32,930 nucleotides of DNA from an uncultured Ilumatobacter sp. (GCA_938091165.1 CALKNK010000044.1:1-32930), one strand, 5' to 3'. Positions 24,783 through 32,785 are shown, counted from the first letter of the stretch. Notes: generated by a model not told the origin, from the sequence alone. A program made the numbers and translations.

Positions 24783-24821
24783 GCTCAACGTTCCTCACTG
24801 GTTACGATGGCTATCAAGAAT

Positions 24822-24842
24822 GCTGAGTCTAAGTGTATCAAG
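24822..24842 (-). promoter_or_regulatory. possible HAIR-like HspR operator upstream of clpB
   Basis: On the minus strand CTTGATA-N7-ACTCAGC matches the HspR-associated inverted repeat CTTGAGT-N7-ACTCAAG at 10 of 14 positions with exact spacing. TACACT inside it could be the -10 box. HspR controls clpB in several actinobacteria. Confidence 0.35.
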
Positions 24843-24846
24843 TTTT

Positions 24847-25677
24847 TCAGACAGTCGTTCGGAGATGTTCCACGATGCCTTGGGCAGTTCGGGCCAGATC
24901 CTTGTACTCCCGCACATCTGGGGGCATTGCTTCAAGCGCATCGGCTAAACGACTTCGCGCCGCAGGTGCCGCAACCGTGTCGAGCGGCGCTACGTACGTG
25001 CGAATGGTGAATAGCACACAATTTGTTTTCGGGAATCGGCGAAGTGTTTCGCGTTCAACCCGCAGAAACATTTGCTCCGGCGCAGGTGTAACTGGTCGCT
25101 GTGCTGCAGTGCCGTCAATCGGCGTGTACAAATCAGCAGTGTCGAGAATACCCCACCCAAGACGCCAGTAACTCCGCTCGGGGCGTAGTCGGTCGAAGAA
25201 TCGATCAACGGGAATAGCGAGCTGGTCATTGAGGCGGGCTACAGGAGCATGCACCTCGGCCATCGTTAACCCGAGCTTGGATTGAAGGTCCCAGCGATTC
25301 GGGAAACAGACCGAACCGCCCCCAAAACGCAACTCTGGCCCATTGGCGCCTGGACGTTCGACCATCAGCACCAAGTCCTCAGGCACTAAACGCGCAGCGG
25401 CATCAAGCGGGTGTAAGTCGTTGCGTAGCGGAGCGCCGACGTGGGCAGCGATTGCCTCAGCGATCTCGATCGACTCGGGCTCGATGCCCTCGAGCGCACC
25501 AAAAACCGTTTTCGGATGCTGCTGGTTCAACTTTGTCTTATACGCCAGCGCCGCTGGGGCGTCGGAGCCCCATTCGATCCAATGATCAAGATCGAGTGGT
25601 CGAACGCCGAGCCGCCACTTGAAGTCGCCAGCGGGCGATCCCTCCATGAACGGCAGATACGGCGGCACACTCAACAC
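24847..25677 (-). CDS. DUF3445 protein, heme-dependent oxidative N-demethylase-like
   Basis: This 276-residue soluble protein matches the DUF3445 (HODM) pattern: N-terminal PYLPFMEGSP and FKWRLGVRPLD, a central LVLMVERP and CFPNRWDLQSKLG (surface WDL..K.G motif), then VHAPVARLND and, near the end, MFLRVERETLRRFPKTNCVLFTIRTYVAPL. Characterised members bind heme b and oxidatively remove a methyl group from secondary amines such as dimethylamine; whether this one does so is inference. No ferredoxin or amine-catabolism gene is adjacent. The start GTG 25677 is supported by TAACGT seven bases upstream; an inner ATG ten codons later would remove the conserved first motif. It diverges from the SNF2 gene. 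Confidence 0.8.
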   Translation of the reverse strand: MLSVPPYLPFMEGSPAGDFKWRLGVRPLDLDHWIEWGSDAPAALAYKTKLNQQHPKTVFGALEGIEPESIEIAEAIAAHVGAPLRNDLHPLDAAARLVPEDLVLMVERPGANGPELRFGGGSVCFPNRWDLQSKLGLTMAEVHAPVARLNDQLAIPVDRFFDRLRPERSYWRLGWGILDTADLYTPIDGTAAQRPVTPAPEQMFLRVERETLRRFPKTNCVLFTIRTYVAPLDTVAAPAARSRLADALEAMPPDVREYKDLARTAQGIVEHLRTTV

Positions 25678-25684
25678 AAGCTCT

Positions 25685-25690
25685 ACGTTA
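25685..25690 (-). promoter_or_regulatory. -10 box TAACGT of the DUF3445 gene
   Basis: On the minus strand TAACGT is followed by seven bases and the GTG start at 25677. Confidence 0.45.
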
Positions 25691-25819
25691 CGACGTCGCC
25701 ACTGCAGTCAGTTCGGCCCGCTAGCCGGTTTATGTCACGACGAGTTAGCGGCATCGCTCCCACTAGGCACAAAACGCTGCACATCTCGCAACGCCCGGGA
25801 CGCTATGACAACCGCTCGG

Positions 25820-25825
25820 TATCGT
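25820..25825 (+). promoter_or_regulatory. -10 box TATCGT of the SNF2 helicase gene
   Basis: TATCGT is followed by seven bases and ATG 25833; the frame's first possible start, GTG 25824, would overlap the box itself. Confidence 0.45.
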
Positions 25826-25832
25826 GATCTGG

Positions 25833-28800
25833 ATGTCTCGTAACCGTCCGCCCTACGTTCCGCAGGGCACGTGGCGATCGGGTGCACTGCACGTGTGGGG
25901 CTGGAACGGTCTCGACACCGCATCGATGGCATGGCTGTACTCGGGCTTCCGTAAAATTGGTGAAGACGGCGGGCGGACCGGGTGGCACGACTCCCCAATT
26001 TCCTATGGGGCCATTGGTCGCATCACCATCGACGTGCCGGGTCACCCCACAATGCACGCCTCTTCGGTCCAGCTCGATGCCATCGGCACAGCAGTGTGGC
26101 TCAGCGAACTCCCCGAAGCTGAGTTCCTGAGTGACTCACTGCGCTGGTTCGCTCGGATTGCAGAATTAGCACGTCGGACAGTGGCCACGAACCGGATAGT
26201 CCCCGTAATCGACAGCGAGGGGCCGTTCACCGTTGGCCGCTGGAAGGCCGTCACCGACGACCAAGTCGACGACGTGTTGATCGCACTTGACGTATCGATG
26301 CCAGATATCTGTGTTGCCGGTTCAGGGGTAACCGTCGCGACGATTTACGCCCAACTTGTCGATGGCATTGCGCGCTCATTTCTTCATCAGGCCGGATGGA
26401 AGGCTGAGCTAGGACGCCAACGCAAGCCGCACTATCAGGCCATGCGGGCACTGTTCGGAGCGCTCTCTAAGCCCGACCACGTCATGCGCGGGAACACCGA
26501 CGGCTACGACGTCGCCGTCGATCATTTGCGTGACGACCTTGATCGACATCGTCGTCGGCTCAATGGCGAGCCCGTCCTCGTGCCGCGCCTCCGACTGCTG
26601 ATCGCCGACGATCCACTTGACCCGTGGATTGTTCGACTCGAGCTGGTCGACGACAGCGATGCTGCTCGTTGGTGTTCGGCCAACGACGTCTGGGAGCGCA
26701 ACCAGGCCGCCATCGACCTTGCCCGCGGCGAAGAACACCTCGACGCGTTGGGTGACCTAATCGGTGGCCTCGTCACACGAACTGAGGCCATCCCCGGACT
26801 CGGTGGTCTCGACGCCGAGCACGAACCGACCGGAGTCGAACTTGAACTCGACGTTGCCGAAGAATTCATTGACATTGCACCAGCCGAACTCGACAAGTTA
26901 GGCATTGAGCTCATCGGCCCCGAAAGACTCGTGCGCACGCGCGTCAACGTTTCAGGCGAAGCCACACCCGCACCTCCCGACGACCGCAAAAAGCAGTTCG
27001 GCAAGGACGCCCTCGTCGAATGGAAACTCGTCATTGGCGACGAACAAATCTCCGACGCAGAACTCGCGCGCGCCGAGGAAGCCGGGGCGACGCTGCTCCA
27101 CACCGGCCAGCGCTGGGTGCGCATTGACGCCGACGAGTTGCGCCGCAAACGCGAGCGCCTCACTGACCTGAAGACGAACCACAGCAAGGTCAAGCCACTC
27201 GAGTTAATGCGGCTCGCGAACGACGATGACAGCACCGAAGACAACCCGTTGATCTTCGTTCACAACGGGCCAGGCGCAGAAGGAGAGACAGATCCATACG
27301 ACGCCGCAGGTATCGGCGAGCGCGATCGCGTTGCTGCCGACTGGGTGCGCGAACTCCTTGCCGGCTTACCGGACGAACAGCTCGAAGAGCGACAAGAGTC
27401 GTCGGAGTTTCACGGCGAGCTACGCCACTACCAGCGCCGCGGTCTGGCCTGGCTGCAGTTCCTCGCCAAACTCGGCCTCGGAGGTGTGTTGGCTGACGAC
27501 ATGGGCCTCGGCAAGACAGCGACCACGTTGGCGCACCTACTCGAACGACCAGGCCCGCACCTCGTCATCTGCCCTCTGAGCGTTGTTCGAAACTGGCGCA
27601 CAGAGAGCGAACGATTCACGCCCAAGCTCAACGTGACTGTGCATCACGGTGCGACCCGCAAGAAGAACGTCGGTACCGGCCATGATGAGAGCGGCGAATT
27701 GTTCTCTATTGATCCGGAACGCCAGCTGGTGATCACTACCTACGGTCTGCTTCCTCGCGATCTCGAACACCTCGGTGGGATCGATTGGTCGACCGTCGTC
27801 CTCGACGAAGCCCAGATGGTCAAGAACCCGAACACGAAAGCCGCCAAGGCAGTTCGGGCTCTCACCGCAGACCAGAAGTTGGCGCTCACCGGTACGCCGG
27901 TTGAGAACCGGTTGAGCGAACTGTGGGCCATCCTCGATGCGGTTAACCCGAGCCTGCTCGGCAGCCTCACTAAGTTCCGCGACAAGTTCGGCACACCAAT
28001 CGAACGACACCATGACCCCGACGCGGCGGCGCGGTTGCGACGCATGACGCAACCATTCATTCTCCGCCGGACCAAAGCCGACAAGCGACTGCTACCCGAT
28101 CTGCCCGACAAGATCGAACAAATCGCGTACGCCAAGCTCACCAAAGAGCAGGCAACGCTCTATCAAAAGATCGTCGACCAGCTCCTCCACGATGCCGAAC
28201 AGGAAAGCGGGATGCGACGACGAGGCCTGGTGTTGGCCGCACTGATGCGTCTCAAGCAGGTGTGCAACCACCCGGCACACGCACTCAAAGACGGTTCGCG
28301 TCTGGCGGGCCGATCGGGCAAGCTCACGCGATTCGACGAACTGGTCACCGACTTGCTCGACCAGGGGGAACGAGCTCTGGTGTTCACTCAGTTCCGCGAA
28401 ATGGGTGACCTCTTAACCCAGCATGTGACCGAGCAATTCGGGTTCGATCCGCCGTTCCTACATGGCGGCGTCACACGCCGCCAACGCGACCTGATGGTCG
28501 ATCGATTCCAAGACGGCACGGGGCCTGCACTGCTGCTTGTGTCACTCAAGGCCGGCGGCACCGGACTCAACCTCACGGCTGCAAGTCAGGTCATTCACTA
28601 TGACCGGTGGTGGAATCCGGCGGTCGAAGATCAAGCAACCGATCGTGCCTGGCGGCTCGGACAGCAAAACACCGTCAATGTCCACAAGCTGGTGTGCGAA
28701 GGAACCGTCGAAGAACGCATCGGACAGGTCATCGACGACAAACGCAAACTGGCCGACGCCGTCGTTGGTAGCAGTGAGGCATGGTTGAGCGAACTATCGA

Positions 28801-28844
28801 CCGACGATCTACGCGACCTCGTTGTCTTGGAGGCCGAATCATGA
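25833..28844 (+). CDS. SNF2-family DEAD/DEAH-box helicase/translocase (Rv2101/HelZ-like)
   Basis: This 1003-residue protein has two parts. Residues 1 to about 500 form the bacterial SNF2-associated region, without recognisable catalytic motifs. The C-terminal half is a complete Swi2/Snf2 ATPase: GELRHYQRRGLAWL, motif I DDMGLGKT (about 555-562), motif II DEAQ (658-661), motif III LTGTPVENRLSELW, and in the second RecA lobe FTQFREMG, SLKAGGTGLNL and motif VI QATDRAWRLGQ. Such enzymes translocate on double-stranded DNA and remodel DNA-protein complexes. The SWIM zinc-finger gene begins 17 bases after its stop, a common pairing. The target is unknown; it may serve DNA repair or transcription. ATG 25833 is chosen from the leaderless -10 box. 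Confidence 0.92.
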   Translation: MSRNRPPYVPQGTWRSGALHVWGWNGLDTASMAWLYSGFRKIGEDGGRTGWHDSPISYGAIGRITIDVPGHPTMHASSVQLDAIGTAVWLSELPEAEFLSDSLRWFARIAELARRTVATNRIVPVIDSEGPFTVGRWKAVTDDQVDDVLIALDVSMPDICVAGSGVTVATIYAQLVDGIARSFLHQAGWKAELGRQRKPHYQAMRALFGALSKPDHVMRGNTDGYDVAVDHLRDDLDRHRRRLNGEPVLVPRLRLLIADDPLDPWIVRLELVDDSDAARWCSANDVWERNQAAIDLARGEEHLDALGDLIGGLVTRTEAIPGLGGLDAEHEPTGVELELDVAEEFIDIAPAELDKLGIELIGPERLVRTRVNVSGEATPAPPDDRKKQFGKDALVEWKLVIGDEQISDAELARAEEAGATLLHTGQRWVRIDADELRRKRERLTDLKTNHSKVKPLELMRLANDDDSTEDNPLIFVHNGPGAEGETDPYDAAGIGERDRVAADWVRELLAGLPDEQLEERQESSEFHGELRHYQRRGLAWLQFLAKLGLGGVLADDMGLGKTATTLAHLLERPGPHLVICPLSVVRNWRTESERFTPKLNVTVHHGATRKKNVGTGHDESGELFSIDPERQLVITTYGLLPRDLEHLGGIDWSTVVLDEAQMVKNPNTKAAKAVRALTADQKLALTGTPVENRLSELWAILDAVNPSLLGSLTKFRDKFGTPIERHHDPDAAARLRRMTQPFILRRTKADKRLLPDLPDKIEQIAYAKLTKEQATLYQKIVDQLLHDAEQESGMRRRGLVLAALMRLKQVCNHPAHALKDGSRLAGRSGKLTRFDELVTDLLDQGERALVFTQFREMGDLLTQHVTEQFGFDPPFLHGGVTRRQRDLMVDRFQDGTGPALLLVSLKAGGTGLNLTAASQVIHYDRWWNPAVEDQATDRAWRLGQQNTVNVHKLVCEGTVEERIGQVIDDKRKLADAVVGSSEAWLSELSTDDLRDLVVLEAES

Positions 28845-28860
28845 CCGGCATAAACGACTT

Positions 28861-29553
28861 ATGAGTCGACCCCGCAAACCATTCGGCACCAGTCAGCCTG
28901 GGCGCCTCCCGGCAACGATGATGAAAGTCCTTGCGGCCGAGATGAGTGATCCGACGCGTCACCGACGCGGGAAGCAGTACGCAAGCGACGGTTCAGTGCT
29001 GGACGTCATCATCGACGAAGGTGTCGTTACTTGCGAGATCCAAGGGTCGCGTTCGATGCCTTACGTTGCCACCGTTGAGGTCACCCGTGGCAGCGGCATG
29101 CCGTTACGTCGCGACATCACCTGCACATGTAGTTGCCCGGACGACGACAACTGGGACGGGCATGTCTGTAAGCATGTCGTGGCCACCTTGTACACGTTAA
29201 GCAACGAGTTCCTCATCGAACCTGAGCTCCTCGACATGTGGCGCGGGCATGGAACAGCCGACGATGAACCCTCAGGCGGCGCTGGCCGACTGGACAATGA
29301 CAACACACCAACACCCGGGACGCGGCGACATCTCTCACTCGTGCGGGACGTCGAGATTGATGACGAACCACCGTCTGCGCCCGAGCCGCATGTCGTCGAG
29401 GACCCTCTGCAGCCGGTACTCGTCCTTCAGCCCGGAACGGCCCTACCGGAAATTCCGATACTCGAGCGTGCTGATTTCCACCCGCCCAAGGATCGCGATC
29501 TGGCCGCAGTGCTACGCGACGCAATGCAACACGTACGCGTCGACTGGGACTGA
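28861..29553 (+). CDS. SWIM zinc-finger protein, partner of the SNF2 helicase
   Basis: This 230-residue protein has a SWIM motif C-x-C-x(n)-C-x-H: C90-S-C92 and C103-K-H105 in DITCTCSCPDDD..GHVCKHVVA. SWIM domains bind zinc and mediate DNA or protein contact. N-terminal residues 15-85 form the domain usual for this family (MMKVLAAEMSDPTRHRRGKQ, then a beta-rich stretch). The acidic, proline-rich segment 130-195 looks like a flexible linker, and a short helical C terminus follows. The start ATG 28861 lies 17 bases after the helicase stop; an upstream in-frame start at 28822 would overlap the helicase. Co-transcription implies a joint complex on DNA, which is inference. Confidence 0.87.
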   Translation: MSRPRKPFGTSQPGRLPATMMKVLAAEMSDPTRHRRGKQYASDGSVLDVIIDEGVVTCEIQGSRSMPYVATVEVTRGSGMPLRRDITCTCSCPDDDNWDGHVCKHVVATLYTLSNEFLIEPELLDMWRGHGTADDEPSGGAGRLDNDNTPTPGTRRHLSLVRDVEIDDEPPSAPEPHVVEDPLQPVLVLQPGTALPEIPILERADFHPPKDRDLAAVLRDAMQHVRVDWD

Positions 29554-30036
29554 GCCGACTGCGAAATGATCAGCAAGCGGGCTGTCACTGGTCGGCTTAG
29601 GCAAAGTTGCCAGCAGCGAACCGAAGAACTTCTTCCGCAGGAAATACTGCGATCCAACTATTAATTAGCGTTCCGTCTATTAGATCGGTCGTTCCAAAAC
29701 ATGTCGGACAGGGTGCCGAACTTGTTACAGCTACTGCGAGCCGCGGGCAGATGAAGAGCCGACATGTCTCCAGACATTTACCGAGAAACGATGAGCACCC
29801 CTCAGCTATTTTGAAGCCCGCTGTCTGTTCAGCCGAAAGAGCCAGAGAGCTACTTGAAGGTCTCTGTCCGACACCAATAACGCCAGCACAGCTCAAGTCG
29901 AGCTCATGCGCGACGACACACAATCGGTCACGGCCACCTCTGCTGGCCTTGGCACAGCTCCAGGAGAAAAGAAACACAGGCCACAACCCTTCGTCGGCGT
30001 TCCAAGGGGGTGCGTTGCCGGACGTAAGCTCCGTAG
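29554..30036. other. 483-base gap, partly AT-richer, with an unexplained cysteine-bearing frame
   Basis: The minus strand is open from 30181 to the TAA at 29597. Its last 50 or so codons use AT-rich codons and contain CLETC and CPTC pairs and end IAVFPAEEVLRFAAGNFA. No start codon or ribosome site is convincing, and the frame runs into the exonuclease gene, so I do not call a gene. Confidence 0.3.
30025..30030 (+). promoter_or_regulatory. -10 box TAAGCT of the exonuclease gene
   Basis: TAAGCT is followed by six bases and ATG 30037, with no ribosome site. Confidence 0.45.
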
Positions 30037-30903
30037 ATGCGTGTGCATTTGGTCGACGGCACCTACGAACTTTTCCGTCAGCATTTTGGTGCGGCATCTC
30101 GCCATCGTGACAGCCATCAACACGCAGCTGCCGCAGGGGTAGTTGCATCGACACTTGCGCTAATCGAAGACGGTGCCACACACGTCGGTGTTGCCTCTGA
30201 CCACGTGATTGAGAGCTTCCGCAACGCCCTTTACAGTGGATACAAGACCGGCGAGGACATGGATCCTGACATCAAGGAACAGATCCCCGTAATGGAGCGG
30301 GCCCTCATGGCTGCCGGATTTGCTGTGTGGCCAATGATCGAATTTGAAGCCGACGACGCCCTTGGCTCTGCGGCTCGCACCGCCGGGGCTGACCAGCGAG
30401 TCGAGCAAGTTCTTATCGTCACCGCCGACAAAGATCTCGGCCAGTGCGTCGAGGGTGACCGCATCGTCCAGTTTGATCGGCGTAACCGTTTGATCATCGA
30501 CGAAGCCGGGGTCACCGAGAAGTTCGGGATCGGGCCAGCGTCGATTCCCGACTACCTCGGTCTGGTCGGCGACAGCGCCGACGGGTTCCCCGGTCTTCCC
30601 GGTTGGGGGGCCAAAAGTTCAAGCGCAGTCCTTGCTCGATACGAACACTTGGAGAACATCCCCGCAGCTCCTGGGCAGTGGGATGTACCCGGCCTTCGCG
30701 GCGCTGCGAAACTTGCAGCCACATTGCAGGCCCAGTTCGACGATGCGTTGCTCTTCCGGCAGATCGCCACCCTCGACTACGACGTCGAGGTGGGCAGCGT
30801 CGACGATTGGAAATGGGATGGCCCCACAGCGGACTTCGCAACGATTTGCGCCGAGCTTGGAGACCCCGAACTACTTGCGTACGCCGAGCGGCTTGCTCGC
30901 TGA
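30037..30903 (+). CDS. 5'-3' exonuclease (FEN-like, Pol I N-terminal-domain family)
   Basis: This 288-residue stand-alone protein matches the 5'-3' exonuclease domain of DNA polymerase I. Metal-binding acidic residues are visible at D7 (VHLVDGTY), E104/D106/D107 (FEADDALG), D131/D133 (VTADKDLGQ) and D179/D182 (GDSADGFPGLPGWGAK), the last being the start of the helix-hairpin-helix that binds DNA. RNALYSGYKTG (62-72) is the helical-arch region. It would remove flaps or RNA primers in replication and repair. Such free-standing copies occur in actinobacteria beside a full-length Pol I. The start ATG 30037 has TAAGCT six bases upstream. Confidence 0.88.
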   Translation: MRVHLVDGTYELFRQHFGAASRHRDSHQHAAAAGVVASTLALIEDGATHVGVASDHVIESFRNALYSGYKTGEDMDPDIKEQIPVMERALMAAGFAVWPMIEFEADDALGSAARTAGADQRVEQVLIVTADKDLGQCVEGDRIVQFDRRNRLIIDEAGVTEKFGIGPASIPDYLGLVGDSADGFPGLPGWGAKSSSAVLARYEHLENIPAAPGQWDVPGLRGAAKLAATLQAQFDDALLFRQIATLDYDVEVGSVDDWKWDGPTADFATICAELGDPELLAYAERLAR

Positions 30904-31011
30904 CGTCGCACCGATCCAGACGATGGCGCTATCCGAGCAGGATCCGCATCAGATAGTCGAGTAGGAATCGCCAAAACCAGAGCGCAACTTGCTGATGAAA
31001 TCTCGCCGACT

Positions 31012-31123
31012 GAGGTGATGACCAGGCGATCTGCGGCACACTGACGATGCCGATGAAGGCTGCTACCTTCCGGTCCTGACCTGGTTCACGGGCGTCCGTT
31101 GCACAGGACCCGGTCACCACCTC
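31012..31123 (-). ncRNA. ffs: signal recognition particle RNA (small bacterial 4.5S type)
   Basis: On the minus strand the conserved helix-8 core is readable: CCAGGTCAGGACC-GGAA-GGTAGCAGCC, the Ffh-binding asymmetric and symmetric loops with a GGAA tetraloop. The ends pair perfectly over 15 bases (31109-31123 with 31012-31026), and pairing continues outward with one G-G mismatch to about 31135 and 31000, so the transcript or precursor may be about 136 nt. It guides nascent membrane proteins to the translocon with Ffh. In many actinobacteria ffs lies close to a tRNA-Ser gene, as here, although the two are divergent. Confidence 0.92.
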
Positions 31124-31204
31124 ACTCGGCGAGACGCCGTGACCGAAATGATAGCCGGTCCGGATATCCTTCCGGCTGTCGATCTCATTGAGATTGTCCA
31201 CCTA

Positions 31205-31292
31205 GGAGGGGTGCGAGAGCGGCCGAATCGGCACGCTTGGAAAGCGTGTGAAGGGCAACCTTCCGAGGGTTCGAATCCCTCTCCCTCCGCCA
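31205..31292 (+). tRNA. tRNA-Ser(GGA)
   Basis: This type II tRNA has acceptor GGAGGGG pairing with TCCCTCC (G7-U66), a G discriminator and encoded CCA. The anticodon arm is CACGC-TTGGAAA-GCGTG (anticodon GGA), followed by a long variable arm and the T-arm GAGGG-TTCGAAT-CCCTC. Its last six bases, CCGCCA, begin the 47-bp repeat that flanks the downstream sulfotransferase gene. Confidence 0.95.
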
Positions 31293-31333
31293 TGGGGTCT
31301 TAGAAGAAAAACCCCGAACTGTTAGAAGAAAAA
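31287..31333 (+). repeat. left copy of 47-bp direct repeat (possible att site)
   Basis: This copy runs from CCGCCA at the tRNA-Ser 3' end through GGGGTCTTAGAAGAAAA to a second TTAGAAGAAAAA. It matches 32762-32808 at 46 of 47 positions. The 12-mer TTAGAAGAAAAA occurs twice in each copy, 22 bases apart. Confidence 0.85.
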
Positions 31334-31491
31334 GCATCAAACCCTGGGACTGTTGGACCTATCAGGAAATCGCCGCTGGAACACCGGTCGGCTTCGGTCT
31401 GTGGGAGTCTTGTGAGCGGCGCAGGCCGCCCTGGTTTGCGGGAGGTACGTGGCCGTAATCCAACGGTCCGATCTACAGGGAGGCAAGTAAC

Positions 31492-32358
31492 TTGGGGACC
31501 TATTACAGAGCAGCTATGCGGCGTGCGCGCCGGGCTTTGGCCACTGAGCCTTATTCGAAGGCCGAGACCACGGATTCCCCCTTGTCTCCGAAGATCAGGC
31601 CGGCTGCCAACCTGTTCCTGCTAACGCACAAGTGTGGAAACAACTACTTCACCTCCGTCTTTAGAGGCGACCGCACCTTCGTGCAGTACCAGACGGACGA
31701 TATGCGGGGCGAAATGCCCGGTCCCTACATCTCTGAGGATGCGGCACTGCCAACAAGCTTTGCCAACGTGAGATGCCGCAACTTCACGCCCATCTCGGTC
31801 GAGCGAGCATTGCGCCTGGCCGATCCGGAGCAGACAAGAGTCTTCTTGTTCGTTCGGCACCCGGCCTCCTTCTTCCGCTCCGCAGTGAGTTATCACCAGC
31901 GCGGCAACGAGCAGTGGGCGGTAACGAACCGGTACGGCCACCTGGAGGACAAGACACTGCATCGTGCGCTCACTGAGGCCAACACCCTGGAAACCAGGTT
32001 GATTATTGCCATGAAACACTTCGGGCTGGCTTGGGGTCTGCCGGATCGATGGGTGCAGTGCTACCGATACCTCGTCGAGCGCGGGATCCAGATTGACGTT
32101 GTCAAAACGGAAGAACTCTTCAGTCAGAGTGAAACGTCGTACTTTGATGATCTTGCTGCGCGACTAAGTCATAGCGGACACGAAGTCTCAGCTGATCAAC
32201 TCATGGCGGCCTCACCGGGCTTCATGAAGGAACTGCCCGCTCACGCCACGGGTGAATTCCTGAAGGAGCCGCTGGATGGTTACTCTGGGGCAGCACGCGA
32301 AATGTACGATCGGTGGTTCCTTCCTACCGAGGAGTTTTTCTACGGCCCTCGCCCTTAG
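31492..32358 (+). CDS. sulfotransferase-like protein
   Basis: This 288-residue protein has the outline of PAPS-dependent sulfotransferases. An N-terminal strand and loop LFLLTHKCGNNYF (41-53) takes the place of the 5'-phosphosulfate loop (K47), and RVFLFVRHPASFFRSAVSYHQ (116-136) resembles the 3'-phosphate site, with R122 and S130/S133. The acceptor could be a cell-surface glycan or small molecule. The start is TTG 31492, with an excellent GGGAGG eight bases upstream, unlike the leaderless starts common nearby. Leucine codons favour CTG and six arginines use AGA/AGG, unlike neighbouring genes. It is the only gene between the two 47-bp repeats, so horizontal gain is likely. Confidence 0.75.
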   Translation: MGTYYRAAMRRARRALATEPYSKAETTDSPLSPKIRPAANLFLLTHKCGNNYFTSVFRGDRTFVQYQTDDMRGEMPGPYISEDAALPTSFANVRCRNFTPISVERALRLADPEQTRVFLFVRHPASFFRSAVSYHQRGNEQWAVTNRYGHLEDKTLHRALTEANTLETRLIIAMKHFGLAWGLPDRWVQCYRYLVERGIQIDVVKTEELFSQSETSYFDDLAARLSHSGHEVSADQLMAASPGFMKELPAHATGEFLKEPLDGYSGAAREMYDRWFLPTEEFFYGPRP

Positions 32359-32746
32359 GCCGATCATCTCGGCGGACCGCGCTCCAACAGAATGCAACGT
32401 GACTCGGAAACCCTGCATTAAAGAGTGCCCTCGTATCGCCACTCTGGGTCGAACACTTCACTCAGCCCAGACTGGCTGACCGGCGCTGCACTTCCAGCGA
32501 TGCCTGGCGCGTCGGAGCGTCCCAAGGCCTCTGCATAATGCCGGTCAACCGGAGGCAGCATGATGTCCCCAGCTCGCAGCGGGGTAGCTCGGACGATTTA
32601 TCGTGCTGCGACTCAGCGGAGCACGGACGCACTCATTTCGACGCCAACCATATGGTCAGCGCTAAAACGTGTGATCACAACACCCTGATCCGTGTGATTT
32701 GTGCAGCCACCCCGAACACCAAACCCACAGCCCGCATGGGTGAATC
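32359..32746. other. non-coding right part of the repeat-flanked segment
   Basis: About 390 bases between the sulfotransferase stop and the right-hand palindrome. The plus-strand frame 32538-32822 runs through the repeat and has no family features. I see no integrase, transposase or RNA gene. Confidence 0.4.
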
Positions 32747-32785
32747 TTTTCTTCTAAGACCCCGCCATGGGGTCTTAGAAGAAAA
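32747..32785. terminator. perfect 17-bp-arm palindrome, probable bidirectional terminator
   Basis: TTTTCTTCTAAGACCCC (32747-32763) and GGGGTCTTAGAAGAAAA (32769-32785) are perfect inverted repeats around GCCAT. The GC-rich base next to the loop and A/T-rich outer ends could end transcription on either strand. The right arm is part of the 47-bp direct repeat. Confidence 0.55.

Noticed and set aside
29607..30110. Plus-strand 167-residue frame before the exonuclease gene
   Set aside because: No motif, overlaps the exonuclease start region in another frame, and has low-complexity chance composition.
30929..31201. Minus-strand 90-residue frame
   Set aside because: It is the SRP RNA gene read as protein.
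31287..31333. Integron attC site
   Set aside because: The repeat lacks the paired GTTRRRY/RYYYAAC core sites and the imperfect palindromic structure of attC; a tRNA-linked direct repeat describes it better.
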